Assembly (NCBI GenBank): GCA_017548565.1
Contig: JAFYZU010000012.1
Location: 1-36,600 of the forward strand
From: Treponema sp.
GTDB taxonomy: Bacteria; Spirochaetota; Spirochaetia; Treponematales; Treponemataceae
DNA length: 36,600 nucleotides
Reading direction: 5' to 3'
Below are positions 21,473 to 31,308 of this stretch, in pieces; within the stretch, counting starts at the first letter, position 1, and every line of letters begins with the position of its first letter. The notes beneath the pieces are model-generated. The model saw only the letters and a program-made list of their open reading frames with translations. It had not been told where the DNA came from and did no database searches. Position numbers and translations under genes: made by a program.

Positions 21473-22654
21473 TTGGTAAAAAAAATCCTTGTTTCGGCAG
21501 TTTTATCTGCTACTCTTCTTTTTAATCTTTCGGCAAAAGCAAAACCAGATGTTTTACCAGAAACAAAAAATATCATGAAATCTATTAATTCTTTTGACAG
21601 CAGATTATTTTCGCAATTAAGCAGAACAGATAAAAATGTAAATTATTCGGCAATTTCAATTTATAATCTTCTTTATGCGCTTTTAAAAGGCTCTGACGGA
21701 GAAACTCAAAAACAGCTTTGTGAGGCGCTGGACAGTACGGATTCTCCTTTGCTCGATGAAGAACTTAAAGCCATTATTTCAAACATAAAAAACATGACGA
21801 ATTCAGTCTGGTATAAAAAATCACTTATGCTGGAACCTGTTTATAAAAACAAAATCAAGGATTTTAATTTCATGTTAAAACCCACCGATTTTACCAGAAC
21901 CGAAAATACACGCAATACAATCAATTCTTTCATCGCAAAAAATACAAAAAATCTGATTCCGAAATTCCTTGATCAGGATCTGGATCCATTAACTCAGCTG
22001 GTTCTTTTGAATACTCTTTATTTTCAGCAGAAATGGGAAAAAGAATTTGATAAAGATGACACAGTAGAAGATGATTTTTACACCGATAAATCAACAATAA
22101 TTCCTGTAGATTTGATGTTTCAGTCGACAAAAGTTGCTTATTATGAAGATTCAGATTTTCAGGCAATCGAGCTTCCATACAAAGATAACCGTTATTCGAT
22201 GATTGTCTTTCTTCCAAAAAAACGAATCTTCGATTTTACTAAAATCAATCTTCCTGAAATGGTTGAAAAATTCTGCACCTACGATAACTGTAAATATGAG
22301 AAAGTCGAAATCTCTCTTCCGAAATTCGACCTTAACAGCAGATACGATTTAGTTCCAATTCTTCAATCAATCGGAATAAATGATATTTTCAGCCCGACAA
22401 ATGCAAATATACCAAAAATTTTTATAAACAATAAACGCATTTTTGTTGATACGGCAATTCATGAGGTACGAATTATAGTTAATGAAAAAGAAACCAAAGC
22501 GGCGGCAGTAACAATGTTCGGTCTTAAAGCGATGGGTGCCTTACCTATGGACAGGATTATTTTCAGGGCCGATCATCCCTTCTGTTATGTTATCCGCGAT
22601 AAGGATTTGAATATAAACTTATTCTCAGGTATTGTCAGAAATCCTTTAAAATAA
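21473..22654 (+). CDS. Secreted serpin (serine protease inhibitor)
   Basis: The 393-residue protein has a signal peptide (about residues 1-23) and a complete serpin fold: the NTLYFQQKWEKEF segment, IELPYKDNRYSMIVFLP, ISLPKF and, near the end, FRADHPFCYVIRD. The reactive loop runs from about E338 to M354; the hinge has T341 and three Ala (343-345), consistent with an inhibitor, but the usual Gly at P15 is Glu340. Counting from E338 as P17 puts P1-P1' at Met354-Gly355. The start is a rare TTG with an excellent ribosome-binding site (AGGAGG) five bases upstream. It lies nine bases after the M20 peptidase gene. The target could be a host or microbial serine protease; no evidence here identifies it. 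Confidence 0.92.
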   Translation: MVKKILVSAVLSATLLFNLSAKAKPDVLPETKNIMKSINSFDSRLFSQLSRTDKNVNYSAISIYNLLYALLKGSDGETQKQLCEALDSTDSPLLDEELKAIISNIKNMTNSVWYKKSLMLEPVYKNKIKDFNFMLKPTDFTRTENTRNTINSFIAKNTKNLIPKFLDQDLDPLTQLVLLNTLYFQQKWEKEFDKDDTVEDDFYTDKSTIIPVDLMFQSTKVAYYEDSDFQAIELPYKDNRYSMIVFLPKKRIFDFTKINLPEMVEKFCTYDNCKYEKVEISLPKFDLNSRYDLVPILQSIGINDIFSPTNANIPKIFINNKRIFVDTAIHEVRIIVNEKETKAAAVTMFGLKAMGALPMDRIIFRADHPFCYVIRDKDLNINLFSGIVRNPLK

Positions 22655-22742
22655 TTTTTTAAATTTCTTTGAATTTATTTTAAAAATTCCTCATTTTATA
22701 CTATAATAGTATTAATATAGTAATAAATTCTGAGGTATTTTT

Positions 22743-24890
22743 ATGAAGAGTTTAGGTTTTAAAATCTGTCTTGTCGCATTTTTAATTCTGGCCTTTTCCA
22801 ACGCGCTCGTTGTAACTGTTGCAATGGGACGTTCAAAACAAAGTCTAGAAAATCAAATGATCAGTGCCCTGACAGAAAGTATTGATGCTACGGCAGATGC
22901 TTTATATGCAACTAATAATAAAGAATTCAAGATGCTTGAAACTCTTGCCGCAATTCCACAGATCAGAGATACAGAATATTCTCTTCTGGATAAAACACAT
23001 ATTATTTATGGTGCAATGTCTACAGATAGTGATTATATAGATGTTTGTATTCTTGATGAAAAAGGCTTTGCCTGGATTAATAACGGTGTCAAAATGATTC
23101 CTTTTACAGAACGAAATTATTTTAAACAGCCGTTTTCAAAAGGTACAAGATTTTGTACAGACCCGTTCATCAATAAAGTAACAAGTGCTCCTGCCGTATT
23201 CTATTCTGTTCCTGTTTTTGACAGCAATAAAAAAATCATAAACGTAATTTTCTGTGTTATCGACGGACTTCAGATAAGTAATCTTACTACAAGCCATGTT
23301 GCCGGTAAAAACAGATCTTCATTCCTTATAACCTTAAACGACGGTCCGGGAGGAGAAAACGAAGCGTTCTCTGAGCTTCATTCTTCGGGAACAATCATCG
23401 CTTCAACAAAGCTTCTCGACCCGGAACTTCCAATGGAAGAATATACAACTGAAAATTTCTTTGACTGGCCTGAATTCCAGGAACCGGAAATTAAAAAAGA
23501 AATTGCAAAAATCAAAAATGAACCCAAAGGTCTTCTGGAATATAAATACAAGGGAGAAACATATTCTCTTGCATTCCAGAGAGTTCCTGAATCTAACTGG
23601 GTTGCCGTAAATATTGTACCTCACAGTGACTTTAAAGAAGATATCAATAAAGTTCAGCAGCGAATCCTTTACTACTCTATTATAATCATTGTTGCTTCGA
23701 TGATTATTCTTCTTATCGTAGTTTCAATTACAATCAAACCGTTGAATAAAATCAAATCGGCAATCAATGAAATTGCAACAGGAAATGCTGACTTAACAAA
23801 ACGCCTTGATATCAAGACAAAGGATGAGGTTGGTGAAGTTGTACAGGGCTTCAATCAGTTTGAAAGCAAGCTTCATAACATCATTTCAGATATCAAGAAC
23901 TCAAAGGATACTCTGCAGGAAGTCGGTAACAACATGACAAACAATGCAAAAGAAACTGCAGAAGCAATTTCAGAAGTTTATGATAACATTACAACAATGA
24001 AAAATATTGTTGAAAATCAGGAATCTATCGTTCACAATACCGTATCGGCAATCACAGAAATCTCTACAAACATCAACTCGCTTGAAGGAATGATAGATAC
24101 TCAGGTTGCAGGTGTATCAAATGCTTCGTCAACCGTAAACGAACTTCTTGGAAACATTGCTACAGTAAATAACCTTGTAGAAAAAATGGCTTCTACCTTC
24201 CGTACCCTTCTTAATACAACAGATGGTGGTGTTGAAAAACAGATTCTTGTAAGCCAGAAGCTTAAAGAGATTGAAACAAAATCATATACATTACAGAATG
24301 CCAACGCTGTAATTGCAAGAATTGCAAACAAAACAAAGCTTCTTGCCATGAACGCAGCAATTGAAGCTGCACATGCCGGTGATGCAGGAAAAGGTTTCAG
24401 TGTCGTAGCAGAAGAAATCAAAAAGCTTTCAGAAACCTCTGCACGTGAATCTAACAACATTACAGAGCAGCTTTCTCAGAACATGGAAGCTATTATTGAC
24501 GTAGTTCAATCATCATCAGAAACAGCAGAGTCTTTCAAGATTGTTTCAGAACTCATTACAGATACAAATCAGGTCGTTACAGAGATCCACAACTTTATGG
24601 AAGAACAGACCGCAAAATCTACTAACATCAACGAAGCCTTAAATGTAATGAACATTAATACAACAGAAGTAAGTGCTGCAAGTAAACAGATGGCAGAAGG
24701 TAATAAATCCATTCTTAATGATATCAATCTTCTTCAGGATTCAACCTACAGCATTAAAGACGGCATGAACAAAATTACTATAAGTGCCGACAGAATCAAT
24801 GAGTCCGGAAATGAATTGAAAGAAATTGCTCCTAAGATGGAATCTTCTATCTATACTATTGCTTCGCAGATCGATAAATTCAAGGTATAA
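22743..24890 (+). CDS. Methyl-accepting chemotaxis protein with a periplasmic Cache-type sensor
   Basis: The 715-residue receptor has two membrane segments (about 7-27 and 308-330). Between them lies a double-Cache-like ligand domain ([17 protein letters not shown], then [19 protein letters not shown]). A HAMP linker (about 331-383) follows, then a long coiled coil with the signalling tip containing [20 protein letters not shown] and [11 protein letters not shown] (about 530-560), which contacts CheA and CheW. It follows the serpin gene by 88 bases and has its own GAGGT ribosome-binding site and TATACT-type -10 box (22697-22702). Its stop lies one base from that of the convergent GH39 gene. 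The ligand is unknown. Confidence 0.92.
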   Translation: MKSLGFKICLVAFLILAFSNALVVTVAMGRSKQSLENQMISALTESIDATADALYATNNKEFKMLETLAAIPQIRDTEYSLLDKTHIIYGAMSTDSDYIDVCILDEKGFAWINNGVKMIPFTERNYFKQPFSKGTRFCTDPFINKVTSAPAVFYSVPVFDSNKKIINVIFCVIDGLQISNLTTSHVAGKNRSSFLITLNDGPGGENEAFSELHSSGTIIASTKLLDPELPMEEYTTENFFDWPEFQEPEIKKEIAKIKNEPKGLLEYKYKGETYSLAFQRVPESNWVAVNIVPHSDFKEDINKVQQRILYYSIIIIVASMIILLIVVSITIKPLNKIKSAINEIATGNADLTKRLDIKTKDEVGEVVQGFNQFESKLHNIISDIKNSKDTLQEVGNNMTNNAKETAEAISEVYDNITTMKNIVENQESIVHNTVSAITEISTNINSLEGMIDTQVAGVSNASSTVNELLGNIATVNNLVEKMASTFRTLLNTTDGGVEKQILVSQKLKEIETKSYTLQNANAVIARIANKTKLLAMNAAIEAAHAGDAGKGFSVVAEEIKKLSETSARESNNITEQLSQNMEAIIDVVQSSSETAESFKIVSELITDTNQVVTEIHNFMEEQTAKSTNINEALNVMNINTTEVSAASKQMAEGNKSILNDINLLQDSTYSIKDGMNKITISADRINESGNELKEIAPKMESSIYTIASQIDKFKV

Positions 24891-24891
24891 G

Positions 24892-26394
24892 TTATTCAAG
24901 ACGGCCGTAAGTAAATCCGCGGTCGCTTTTTATAACTTCATTCTTAAGTTCAAAATATAACACTGCATTTTCGTTTAAGTGCAGTGTTATTTTATTTTTA
25001 CCCCGCTCTGTCTTTACAAGAGGAACCGCACTGTTTCTGAGCAATTTGATTTCTTCTTCAGACGGATTTGAATGTTCACCAAGATTATGCCAGATTTTTG
25101 CAGGATTACAAACTTCTTCATCAACAAGCTGAGTCAGTAAAACAATCTCTTTAGCATCAAGAGGGAATTCAAGATTCAGATCAAGCTGTTTTTTACTCAT
25201 CTTTACATCAACATTCCATGCAATGCCCTTATAGTACACATTCCCATCTTTTTCACACTGAACGACAATACAATCCGGTGTTTTTAAAACACATTTTTTG
25301 TAATCAAAAGTCAGTTTTTTATAAAATGCAAATGTCCAGAAGGTAGGTTTTGGAATCAGTCCGTTTGCAACAAGTCCGAATCCTCCGTGAAAAGGTGTAT
25401 ATGGAACGCCAAATTCTTCAAAAACATCACCGAAAGTCCAGTAAGAATACGATTTATGATTATCGCCGAAGGTAGAAAGCATGTTTGCAATATATGCCGC
25501 ATTCAAATTTGTGTCATGCACATGCGCGTTAGGAATATAGGATGTATTGAATTCCGTAACATGAATATCCATTCCTTTGAATTCTTCGAAAGAATCTACT
25601 AAAGGACGGGTTGAATCAAGCTGCTCAAAGCATTTTTCCTTAGGATGAAGTTTCGGATATCCGTAATGGCCGTCAGGAACAGGATTTTCGGTAGTGTAAT
25701 GATGACGGCTCACAAAATCAACAGGACATTTATTTTCTTTTACATATTCAAGAAAGCCTTTTATCCATTCTTTATCAGAACCACCGCATACTGCAGGTCC
25801 TCCAACCTTGAATCTTTTGTCTGTTTCCTTTACTGCCCGTGAAGTAAGATCATAAAGCTTGAAATATTCCTTCATATCGGCATCCTTCCAGAAAACAGGA
25901 AGATTCGGTTCGTTCCAGATTTCAACAGGCCAGGTTACAACCTCATCGGCTCCATAACGTTCCATCAGATGCTTAAGTGTTGCTCTTACAAGATTTATCC
26001 ATCTCGAATAATCTTTAGGCGGCGTAACATTTCCCTTCCAGTAAAACACACACTGGTCTCCGCTTGCAAGAGCCTTAGGCATGAATCCAAGTTCCAGAAA
26101 CGGTTTTATATTCAATTTTTTATAGGAATCCATTACGGCATCAAGATATGTCCAGTTATATTCAACGAAGGTTTCTTTATCATCCTTATTTTTCTTATAT
26201 TCATGATAAATTGCCATATCATCACAAAAAAGACCATGTCCGCGGATATGTTCAAATCCGATTATTTTCTGACAAAGCTCAAGCTGCTCAAGATAATTTT
26301 TCTGAAGCGCAAGTCCCATTCGTCCGGTTCCAACGCAATAAAAAGCATTGTTATTAAAAAGAACATTTTCTTTTCCTGTAATTTTATATTCCAT
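24892..26394 (-). CDS. GH39 family beta-xylosidase
   Basis: The 500-residue enzyme has the GH39 barrel with the catalytic pair: acid/base E162 in EIWNEPNLP and nucleophile E281 in HVTEFN. The supporting residues are also visible (RGHG near 51, SRHHYT near 229-234 and YWTFGDVFEE near 310-320). A small C-terminal beta domain follows. It lacks a signal peptide, so it probably acts in the cytoplasm on short xylo-oligosaccharides brought in by a transporter; GH39 also contains alpha-L-iduronidases, but bacterial members with this motif set are xylosidases. AGGAG lies before the ATG and a TATAAT box further upstream. No LacI-type palindrome was seen in its upstream region, unlike the nearby transporter and esterase. 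It is divergent from the EAL gene. Confidence 0.9.
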   Translation of the reverse strand: MEYKITGKENVLFNNNAFYCVGTGRMGLALQKNYLEQLELCQKIIGFEHIRGHGLFCDDMAIYHEYKKNKDDKETFVEYNWTYLDAVMDSYKKLNIKPFLELGFMPKALASGDQCVFYWKGNVTPPKDYSRWINLVRATLKHLMERYGADEVVTWPVEIWNEPNLPVFWKDADMKEYFKLYDLTSRAVKETDKRFKVGGPAVCGGSDKEWIKGFLEYVKENKCPVDFVSRHHYTTENPVPDGHYGYPKLHPKEKCFEQLDSTRPLVDSFEEFKGMDIHVTEFNTSYIPNAHVHDTNLNAAYIANMLSTFGDNHKSYSYWTFGDVFEEFGVPYTPFHGGFGLVANGLIPKPTFWTFAFYKKLTFDYKKCVLKTPDCIVVQCEKDGNVYYKGIAWNVDVKMSKKQLDLNLEFPLDAKEIVLLTQLVDEEVCNPAKIWHNLGEHSNPSEEEIKLLRNSAVPLVKTERGKNKITLHLNENAVLYFELKNEVIKSDRGFTYGRLE

Positions 26395-26473
26395 CCGGTA
26401 ACTCCTGCTTTATATTATAAATTATCTCACGCTTTAAAGATAGTTATTATTTTATTAAATGAAATAAAAATGC

Positions 26474-26502
26474 TTGACAAAATAATAATATATATAGAAA
26501 AT
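26474..26502 (+). promoter_or_regulatory. Promoter of the EAL phosphodiesterase gene
   Basis: TTGACA (26474-26479) and GAAAAT (26497-26502) are separated by 17 bases. A consensus AGGAG ribosome-binding site (26525-26529) precedes the ATG. Confidence 0.55.
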
Positions 26503-26534
26503 TTAAATAGCCTTCATTTTTTTCAGGAGTTTAA

Positions 26535-28532
26535 ATGAGTAAAGCCAAAGATAAAAAGCTTCGTAAACTTAAACACCGGAGTTTGATACATAGAATCATA
26601 TCAATAATTATTGTTGAAACAATCATTCTTTTTTCTTTTATTGCTCTTCTGGCTTTTTCTGTCATAAATACAATCAATACATATGTTTTAAGAAGCGATG
26701 AAGAAATAAGACCGGTATTAAAGCTTGCACAGGAAAACTGGGATAATAAAACAATTCTAGAGCAGCAATTAAACGAATACCGTTCATATACACCGAATAT
26801 TGCAGATATTATTTTTATTGAAAATAACGAAAACGTTGTAATTAAAATCGGTGATACAACGCCAGACAAAAAAATACTTTCGACAAGGTTAAACTACGGA
26901 AATCAAATTTATCACCGACGGATTTCCGATATAGATGCCGATTTTCGTGTTGATTACAAAACTTTTTTCAGGACAATCAATATTTTTAAATTGGTAAACA
27001 ATAAACCGGTTCTTGAATGGTCAAATACAAGGCATTTTATTTCTAACCAGTGGATAATTTATAAAACTGATATTGAAGGAATAAATCTGGCCGTTAACTA
27101 TAATTATATGGTTTCAAATTTCCATATCTGCTTTATGTTTTCCATCCTTTTTATACTGATAATAGGAGTTGTTTTTTCTAATTTCTTTGAAATCTTTAAT
27201 ATTGCTTCATTAATTTCAAATCAAAGGACAATAAACCGCATTGTTTTTACCGATCCTGTTACGGGCGGCTATAATAAAACGTATTTTGCAGAAAAAGCCC
27301 TTAAACGCATGAAGAAAAAATATAAATATGCAATTGTTCAGACACGACTTGAAAAATACAGAAATTATTGTACTGCGTACGGATTAAAACAAGGCGAAAA
27401 CCTTCTTGAAGAAATTTATGAATCAACTCAAAAACAACTTGAAAAAGAAGAACTCATTGCACATTTTGAAAAATCAGATTTTATACTGCTGTTACGCTTT
27501 GATGACAAGGATTCTTTGCTCACAAGGTTAAAATCCTTCGCCGAAACAATCAATAAAAACAAAAAACACCAGCATCTTCTGTTCAACGCCGGTGCCTGTC
27601 AGGTAGAATCTAAAAAAGATGATATAAATTATCTTATTAATGCATCAGGTCTTGCACTTTCAAAAACGTCTCTTGTAAAACCTTCGCTTCTCTGGTTCTC
27701 AAATGATATGACCGATGAACAGGTTTGGGAACGACGCATAGAAGACGATATGGAATCGGCAATTGAATATCATCAGTTCAAGGTTTATCTGCAGCCTAAA
27801 TATTCTGCTAAAAAACAAAAGCTTTCTGCAGCCGAAGCGCTCGTAAGATGGGATCACCCGGAAATTGGTCTTGTTCCTCCGGGAAAATTCATTCCTCTTT
27901 TTGAAAAAAACGGTTTTATCACTCATCTTGATGATTACATGCTCAATGAGGTTGCTCGTCTTCAGGCAAAATGGCTTGAACAGGGTAAAAAACTCTTTCC
28001 TATTTCGGTAAATGTTTCACGTGCTCATTTTTCACGTGAAGATTTATGCAAACACATCTGTGATATAATCAACGCGTACGACGTTCCTCATGAATTCATT
28101 GAGCTGGAACTGACCGAAAGCGCCTTCTTTGATGATAAAGCTTCTCTTTTACATACGATAAAGCAGCTTAAAGACTGCGGATTTAAAGTTTCAATGGATG
28201 ATTTTGGTGCCGGCTATTCTTCGCTTAATTCATTAAAAGAGCTTCCTCTTGATATCATTAAGCTCGATGCAGAATTTTTCCGTGGAATAGAAGACATAAA
28301 CAGAGCAAACATGATTGTAAGTCAGACAATAAGTCTTGCAAAAAAGCTTGGAATGGAAATTGTTGCAGAAGGAATTGAAACCCGCGAACAGGTTGATTTT
28401 CTTGCTAAACAGAATTGTGATTTAATACAGGGATATTATTTTGCAAAGCCGCTGACCGTTGAAGAATTTGAATCAAAAGCGTGGGTAAAAAAAACTGCAG
28501 GAAAACGAAAAACAATATCAAATAAGAAATAA
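26535..28532 (+). CDS. Membrane-bound cyclic di-GMP phosphodiesterase (degenerate GGDEF plus EAL)
   Basis: The 665-residue protein has membrane segments at about 20-45 and 195-218 enclosing an extracytoplasmic sensor domain. After it comes a GGDEF-type domain (about 230-390, start DPVTGGYNKTYF) in which the catalytic GGDEF reads EKSDF (312-316), so cyclase activity is unlikely. An intact EAL domain follows (about 405-650): EAL at 434-436, N492, ELELTE (523-528), DDFGAGYSS (555-563) and IKLD with K576. It should cleave cyclic di-GMP and link a sensed signal to motility or surface attachment. The promoter and an AGGAG ribosome-binding site precede it. It stands between the xylosidase and the sugar transporter but is transcribed alone. 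Confidence 0.92.
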   Translation: MSKAKDKKLRKLKHRSLIHRIISIIIVETIILFSFIALLAFSVINTINTYVLRSDEEIRPVLKLAQENWDNKTILEQQLNEYRSYTPNIADIIFIENNENVVIKIGDTTPDKKILSTRLNYGNQIYHRRISDIDADFRVDYKTFFRTINIFKLVNNKPVLEWSNTRHFISNQWIIYKTDIEGINLAVNYNYMVSNFHICFMFSILFILIIGVVFSNFFEIFNIASLISNQRTINRIVFTDPVTGGYNKTYFAEKALKRMKKKYKYAIVQTRLEKYRNYCTAYGLKQGENLLEEIYESTQKQLEKEELIAHFEKSDFILLLRFDDKDSLLTRLKSFAETINKNKKHQHLLFNAGACQVESKKDDINYLINASGLALSKTSLVKPSLLWFSNDMTDEQVWERRIEDDMESAIEYHQFKVYLQPKYSAKKQKLSAAEALVRWDHPEIGLVPPGKFIPLFEKNGFITHLDDYMLNEVARLQAKWLEQGKKLFPISVNVSRAHFSREDLCKHICDIINAYDVPHEFIELELTESAFFDDKASLLHTIKQLKDCGFKVSMDDFGAGYSSLNSLKELPLDIIKLDAEFFRGIEDINRANMIVSQTISLAKKLGMEIVAEGIETREQVDFLAKQNCDLIQGYYFAKPLTVEEFESKAWVKKTAGKRKTISNKK

Positions 28533-28551
28533 TAACCTCTGACAGTTGTAC

Positions 28552-28595
28552 AAAAAAGCCGTGTCTATAAAACCTTTCAGTAATATAAACACGGC
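28552..28595 (-). terminator. Rho-independent terminator of the sugar transporter operon
   Basis: On the minus strand GCCGTGT (28595-28589 side) pairs with ACACGGC (28564-28558) and is followed by six T residues (28557-28552). The loop is long (24 bases). A second inverted repeat ATTAATAT...ATATTAAT (28600-28623 region) lies between it and the gene end. Confidence 0.7.
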
Positions 28596-28637
28596 ATAAA
28601 TTAATATCATCAGGAATATTAATCTTTCAAAGATAAA

Positions 28638-30323
28638 TTATTTTACTTTTGCCTTAGCATCTACTTCGAGCTGATGTTTAGCACAGTCGAATTTATAAAG
28701 AGCATCGAAACCGAAACCTTTAACTTCTTCTGTCATATCATTCCACATCTTGTCGAATTCAGCCTGACTCTTTGCAAAAATCATCTTCCATGACCAGTCA
28801 CAAACTGCACGGTTTACACTGTTTCTTGTTACAGAAATATCAGGATCATCTGATGGTAAACTTACAGAAACTGATGGAGAAACAACGAGCTTGTTGTTCT
28901 TGAACATCCAGTTTGTAGCATCTGTTGCATCGTATTTAGCTTCCCAGTCTTTTCTCATCTGAGTCATATTCTTTTCTTTGTATGAAGCCCAGTATTGTGG
29001 TGCATAAATTTCACCTGTCTTAGGGTTAGTACATTCAGATTTTACAATCCACTGGTTAATAGCATTGTTACCATCGCTATATCCGCCGCCACCGAATTCT
29101 TCTGGAACAGGAAGATTGTCCATTAAAGCGTTATCATTCATCTGTTCATATTTTCCGTTAGCAAGCTTCTTATAGTTAAAGCCTTCAATACCATTATGCT
29201 GATATTCAGCACCATCCGGAGAAGCATACCAGTCTAAGAATTCCATGATTCTCTTATATTTTGCAGCATCTACTTTTGAACCCACACCGAATACACGTCC
29301 GCTTCCGAAGTAAGCATCTGAATCTGTATAATAATTCTGATCCATTACAGGAATAAAACAGAATGCAGTTCCATCTGAATAACGGTTTATTGTATTCCAG
29401 AATCCGATTTCCCATGTGTACCAGATGAAATCAACCTGTCCGTTAGAGATTTTTGAGCAGACAGAGTTCCAGTCCTGTGTACCTGAATCAGGATCTACGA
29501 TACCCATTCTGTATCCTTTGTTAAGGAACTGAAGCATTTTGTAATATGTTCCGTTTGCATCTGTAAGAGGATAGAATTTTCCATCCGGCTTAAGAATTGC
29601 AGAACCCTTGATTTTTTCTCCATACCATGTTGTAAGCTGAACAACGTTAGCGATACCGATCATACCGTCACCGCCATCCCAGTCCGGCCACAGACAAAGT
29701 GGATATGCAGGATCTCCCTTGTCGTTCTTTGGATGAACTTTTCTGATTTCTGCCAAAGCATTCAACAAATCATCAAGATTGTTAAGTTGTGGAGCTCCGA
29801 TTTTATTATAAAGATCCCATCTGAGCTGTGGTAAAGAATAAATTCTTTCCTGTGTTACAGAAGTTGGTGAAGTATCCATCATTTCTGTAGGAATACCATA
29901 ATATTTTCCGGCAGCATTGTTTGGTAAAGCTTTATTGAATGTAGAAATCTGCTTGTCGAATTTCATGATATTCTGACAATCCTTGATTTTGTCGCTGATG
30001 TCTTTAATCAATCCTGCTTCAAGACAATCGTTGAACTGTGTTGCTTCAAGAATTACAATATCACCTAAATTACCTGTACTTGCTCTTAACTGATAGATTG
30101 AATCACCGGCAACCTGTGGAGCAATAATGTTAAGTTCGATATTGAATTTGTCTTTTACAACCTTTGCGAACCAACCAGACTGCATACCCTGATAATTTGC
30201 AGCAACGTCATAAATTTCAAGAGTCATTGGTTTATTGTCTCCTGAACCTTTGCCACAGCTTACGAATAATGAAACTGCGACAGCCATCATTGTGATAGCA
30301 GAAAGAAACTTTCCTTTTTTCAC
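28638..30323 (-). CDS. Carbohydrate-binding lipoprotein of an LplA-type ABC transporter
   Basis: The 561-residue lipoprotein has the signal peptide KKGKFLSAITMMAVAVSLFVSC and then a large oligosaccharide-binding fold of the kind paired with LplB/YtcP permeases (LEIYDVAANYQGMQSGWFAK, later DSGTQDW and YWASYKEK). The start is GTG at 30323, because GGAGG lies seven bases before it and the signal peptide begins there. A longer open frame extends upstream but would place an improbable polar stretch before the signal. It is the third gene of the operon (permease 31309-32229, permease 30388-31299, then this gene after 64 bases). The ligand is probably a xylan- or pectin-derived oligosaccharide given the neighbours; this is inference. 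Confidence 0.9.
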   Translation of the reverse strand: MKKGKFLSAITMMAVAVSLFVSCGKGSGDNKPMTLEIYDVAANYQGMQSGWFAKVVKDKFNIELNIIAPQVAGDSIYQLRASTGNLGDIVILEATQFNDCLEAGLIKDISDKIKDCQNIMKFDKQISTFNKALPNNAAGKYYGIPTEMMDTSPTSVTQERIYSLPQLRWDLYNKIGAPQLNNLDDLLNALAEIRKVHPKNDKGDPAYPLCLWPDWDGGDGMIGIANVVQLTTWYGEKIKGSAILKPDGKFYPLTDANGTYYKMLQFLNKGYRMGIVDPDSGTQDWNSVCSKISNGQVDFIWYTWEIGFWNTINRYSDGTAFCFIPVMDQNYYTDSDAYFGSGRVFGVGSKVDAAKYKRIMEFLDWYASPDGAEYQHNGIEGFNYKKLANGKYEQMNDNALMDNLPVPEEFGGGGYSDGNNAINQWIVKSECTNPKTGEIYAPQYWASYKEKNMTQMRKDWEAKYDATDATNWMFKNNKLVVSPSVSVSLPSDDPDISVTRNSVNRAVCDWSWKMIFAKSQAEFDKMWNDMTEEVKGFGFDALYKFDCAKHQLEVDAKAKVK

Positions 30324-30387
30324 TTTGATTCCTCCATATTTATTTATAATATACAAACCATTTTCCCGATTTGTTATATCCTTTGAA

Positions 30388-31299
30388 TTATCCTTTAACT
30401 GCTCCAATCATAATTCCTTTTGTAAAATAGCGCTGGAAGAAAGGATAAACACACATAATCGGTAAAACAACGATAACAGAAACCGTCATTCGGATTGAGG
30501 TTGCCGTTTGTGCATGGGCGAGACTTGCCGCCAGAGCTGCTGCCGATGTACTGTTGTTTACCAGAGCTTTTAATGAACTTGCCTGATTAATATACTGATA
30601 AAGCGTAAACTGTAATGTATATAACTTCGGATCTGTAACTAAAAGTAAAGTATCCTGGAAAGAGTTCCATTGTGCGACAGATGCAAAAACTGCAACCGTG
30701 GCAACAATCGGTTTAATGACAGGAACCATAATGTTAAAGAAAATCCTTAATGTTCCCGCTCCATCTATTACCGCCGCCTCTTCAAGTTCTTTCGGAATAC
30801 CTTCGACGAATGTTTTACACAAAACTATATAAAAAGGCTGGACTGCTACCGGAAAAATGTATCCCCAGAAGTTATTCGTAAGATGAAGATTCCTCATTGT
30901 AATAAACCACGGGATAATTCCGGCATTAAAATACATTGTTGCAACGACAAATCTATACCAGAACTTTCTTTTCCACAAAGTTTCTTTTGTAAACATATAC
31001 CCAAGAAAAGAAGAAACAACGACCGTAAACAAAGTTCCTACTGCTGTTCTTAAAATAGAAATCTTAAACGAAGAAAGAAGCCCATTGATATTTAAAACCT
31101 GCTGATAGTTTTTCAAATGGAATTTCAAAGGAACAATTAAAACCTTTCCTCGTTCACTTAAATCATTGGCACTCACAGAATTGATTAAAATGTAATAAAA
31201 AGGATAAACACAGACAAAAGCAAAGAATATATAAACTACATAAGTAATTACATCTATGATTATATCTTCAACTGATTTTTTCATTTTTGTACTGCTCAT
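30388..31299 (-). CDS. Carbohydrate ABC transporter permease (LplC/YtcP type)
   Basis: The 303-residue protein has six hydrophobic segments and the permease docking motif EEAAVIDGAGTLRIFFNIMVP. The ending FFQRYFTKGIMIGAVKG is characteristic of the YtcP/LplC group. It pairs with the permease encoded nine bases upstream; together they form the channel. An AGGAG ribosome-binding site precedes the ATG. No ATPase gene is in the operon, which is normal for this class: a shared MsmX-type ATPase elsewhere usually energises such transporters. Confidence 0.92.
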   Translation of the reverse strand: MSSTKMKKSVEDIIIDVITYVVYIFFAFVCVYPFYYILINSVSANDLSERGKVLIVPLKFHLKNYQQVLNINGLLSSFKISILRTAVGTLFTVVVSSFLGYMFTKETLWKRKFWYRFVVATMYFNAGIIPWFITMRNLHLTNNFWGYIFPVAVQPFYIVLCKTFVEGIPKELEEAAVIDGAGTLRIFFNIMVPVIKPIVATVAVFASVAQWNSFQDTLLLVTDPKLYTLQFTLYQYINQASSLKALVNNSTSAAALAASLAHAQTATSIRMTVSVIVVLPIMCVYPFFQRYFTKGIMIGAVKG

Positions 31300-31308
31300 T
31301 TCTGTCTC

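Noticed and set aside
30324..30407. N-terminal extension of the sugar-binding lipoprotein
   Set aside because: It would put a polar stretch before the signal peptide; GGAGG placed seven bases before the GTG at 30323 marks the true start.
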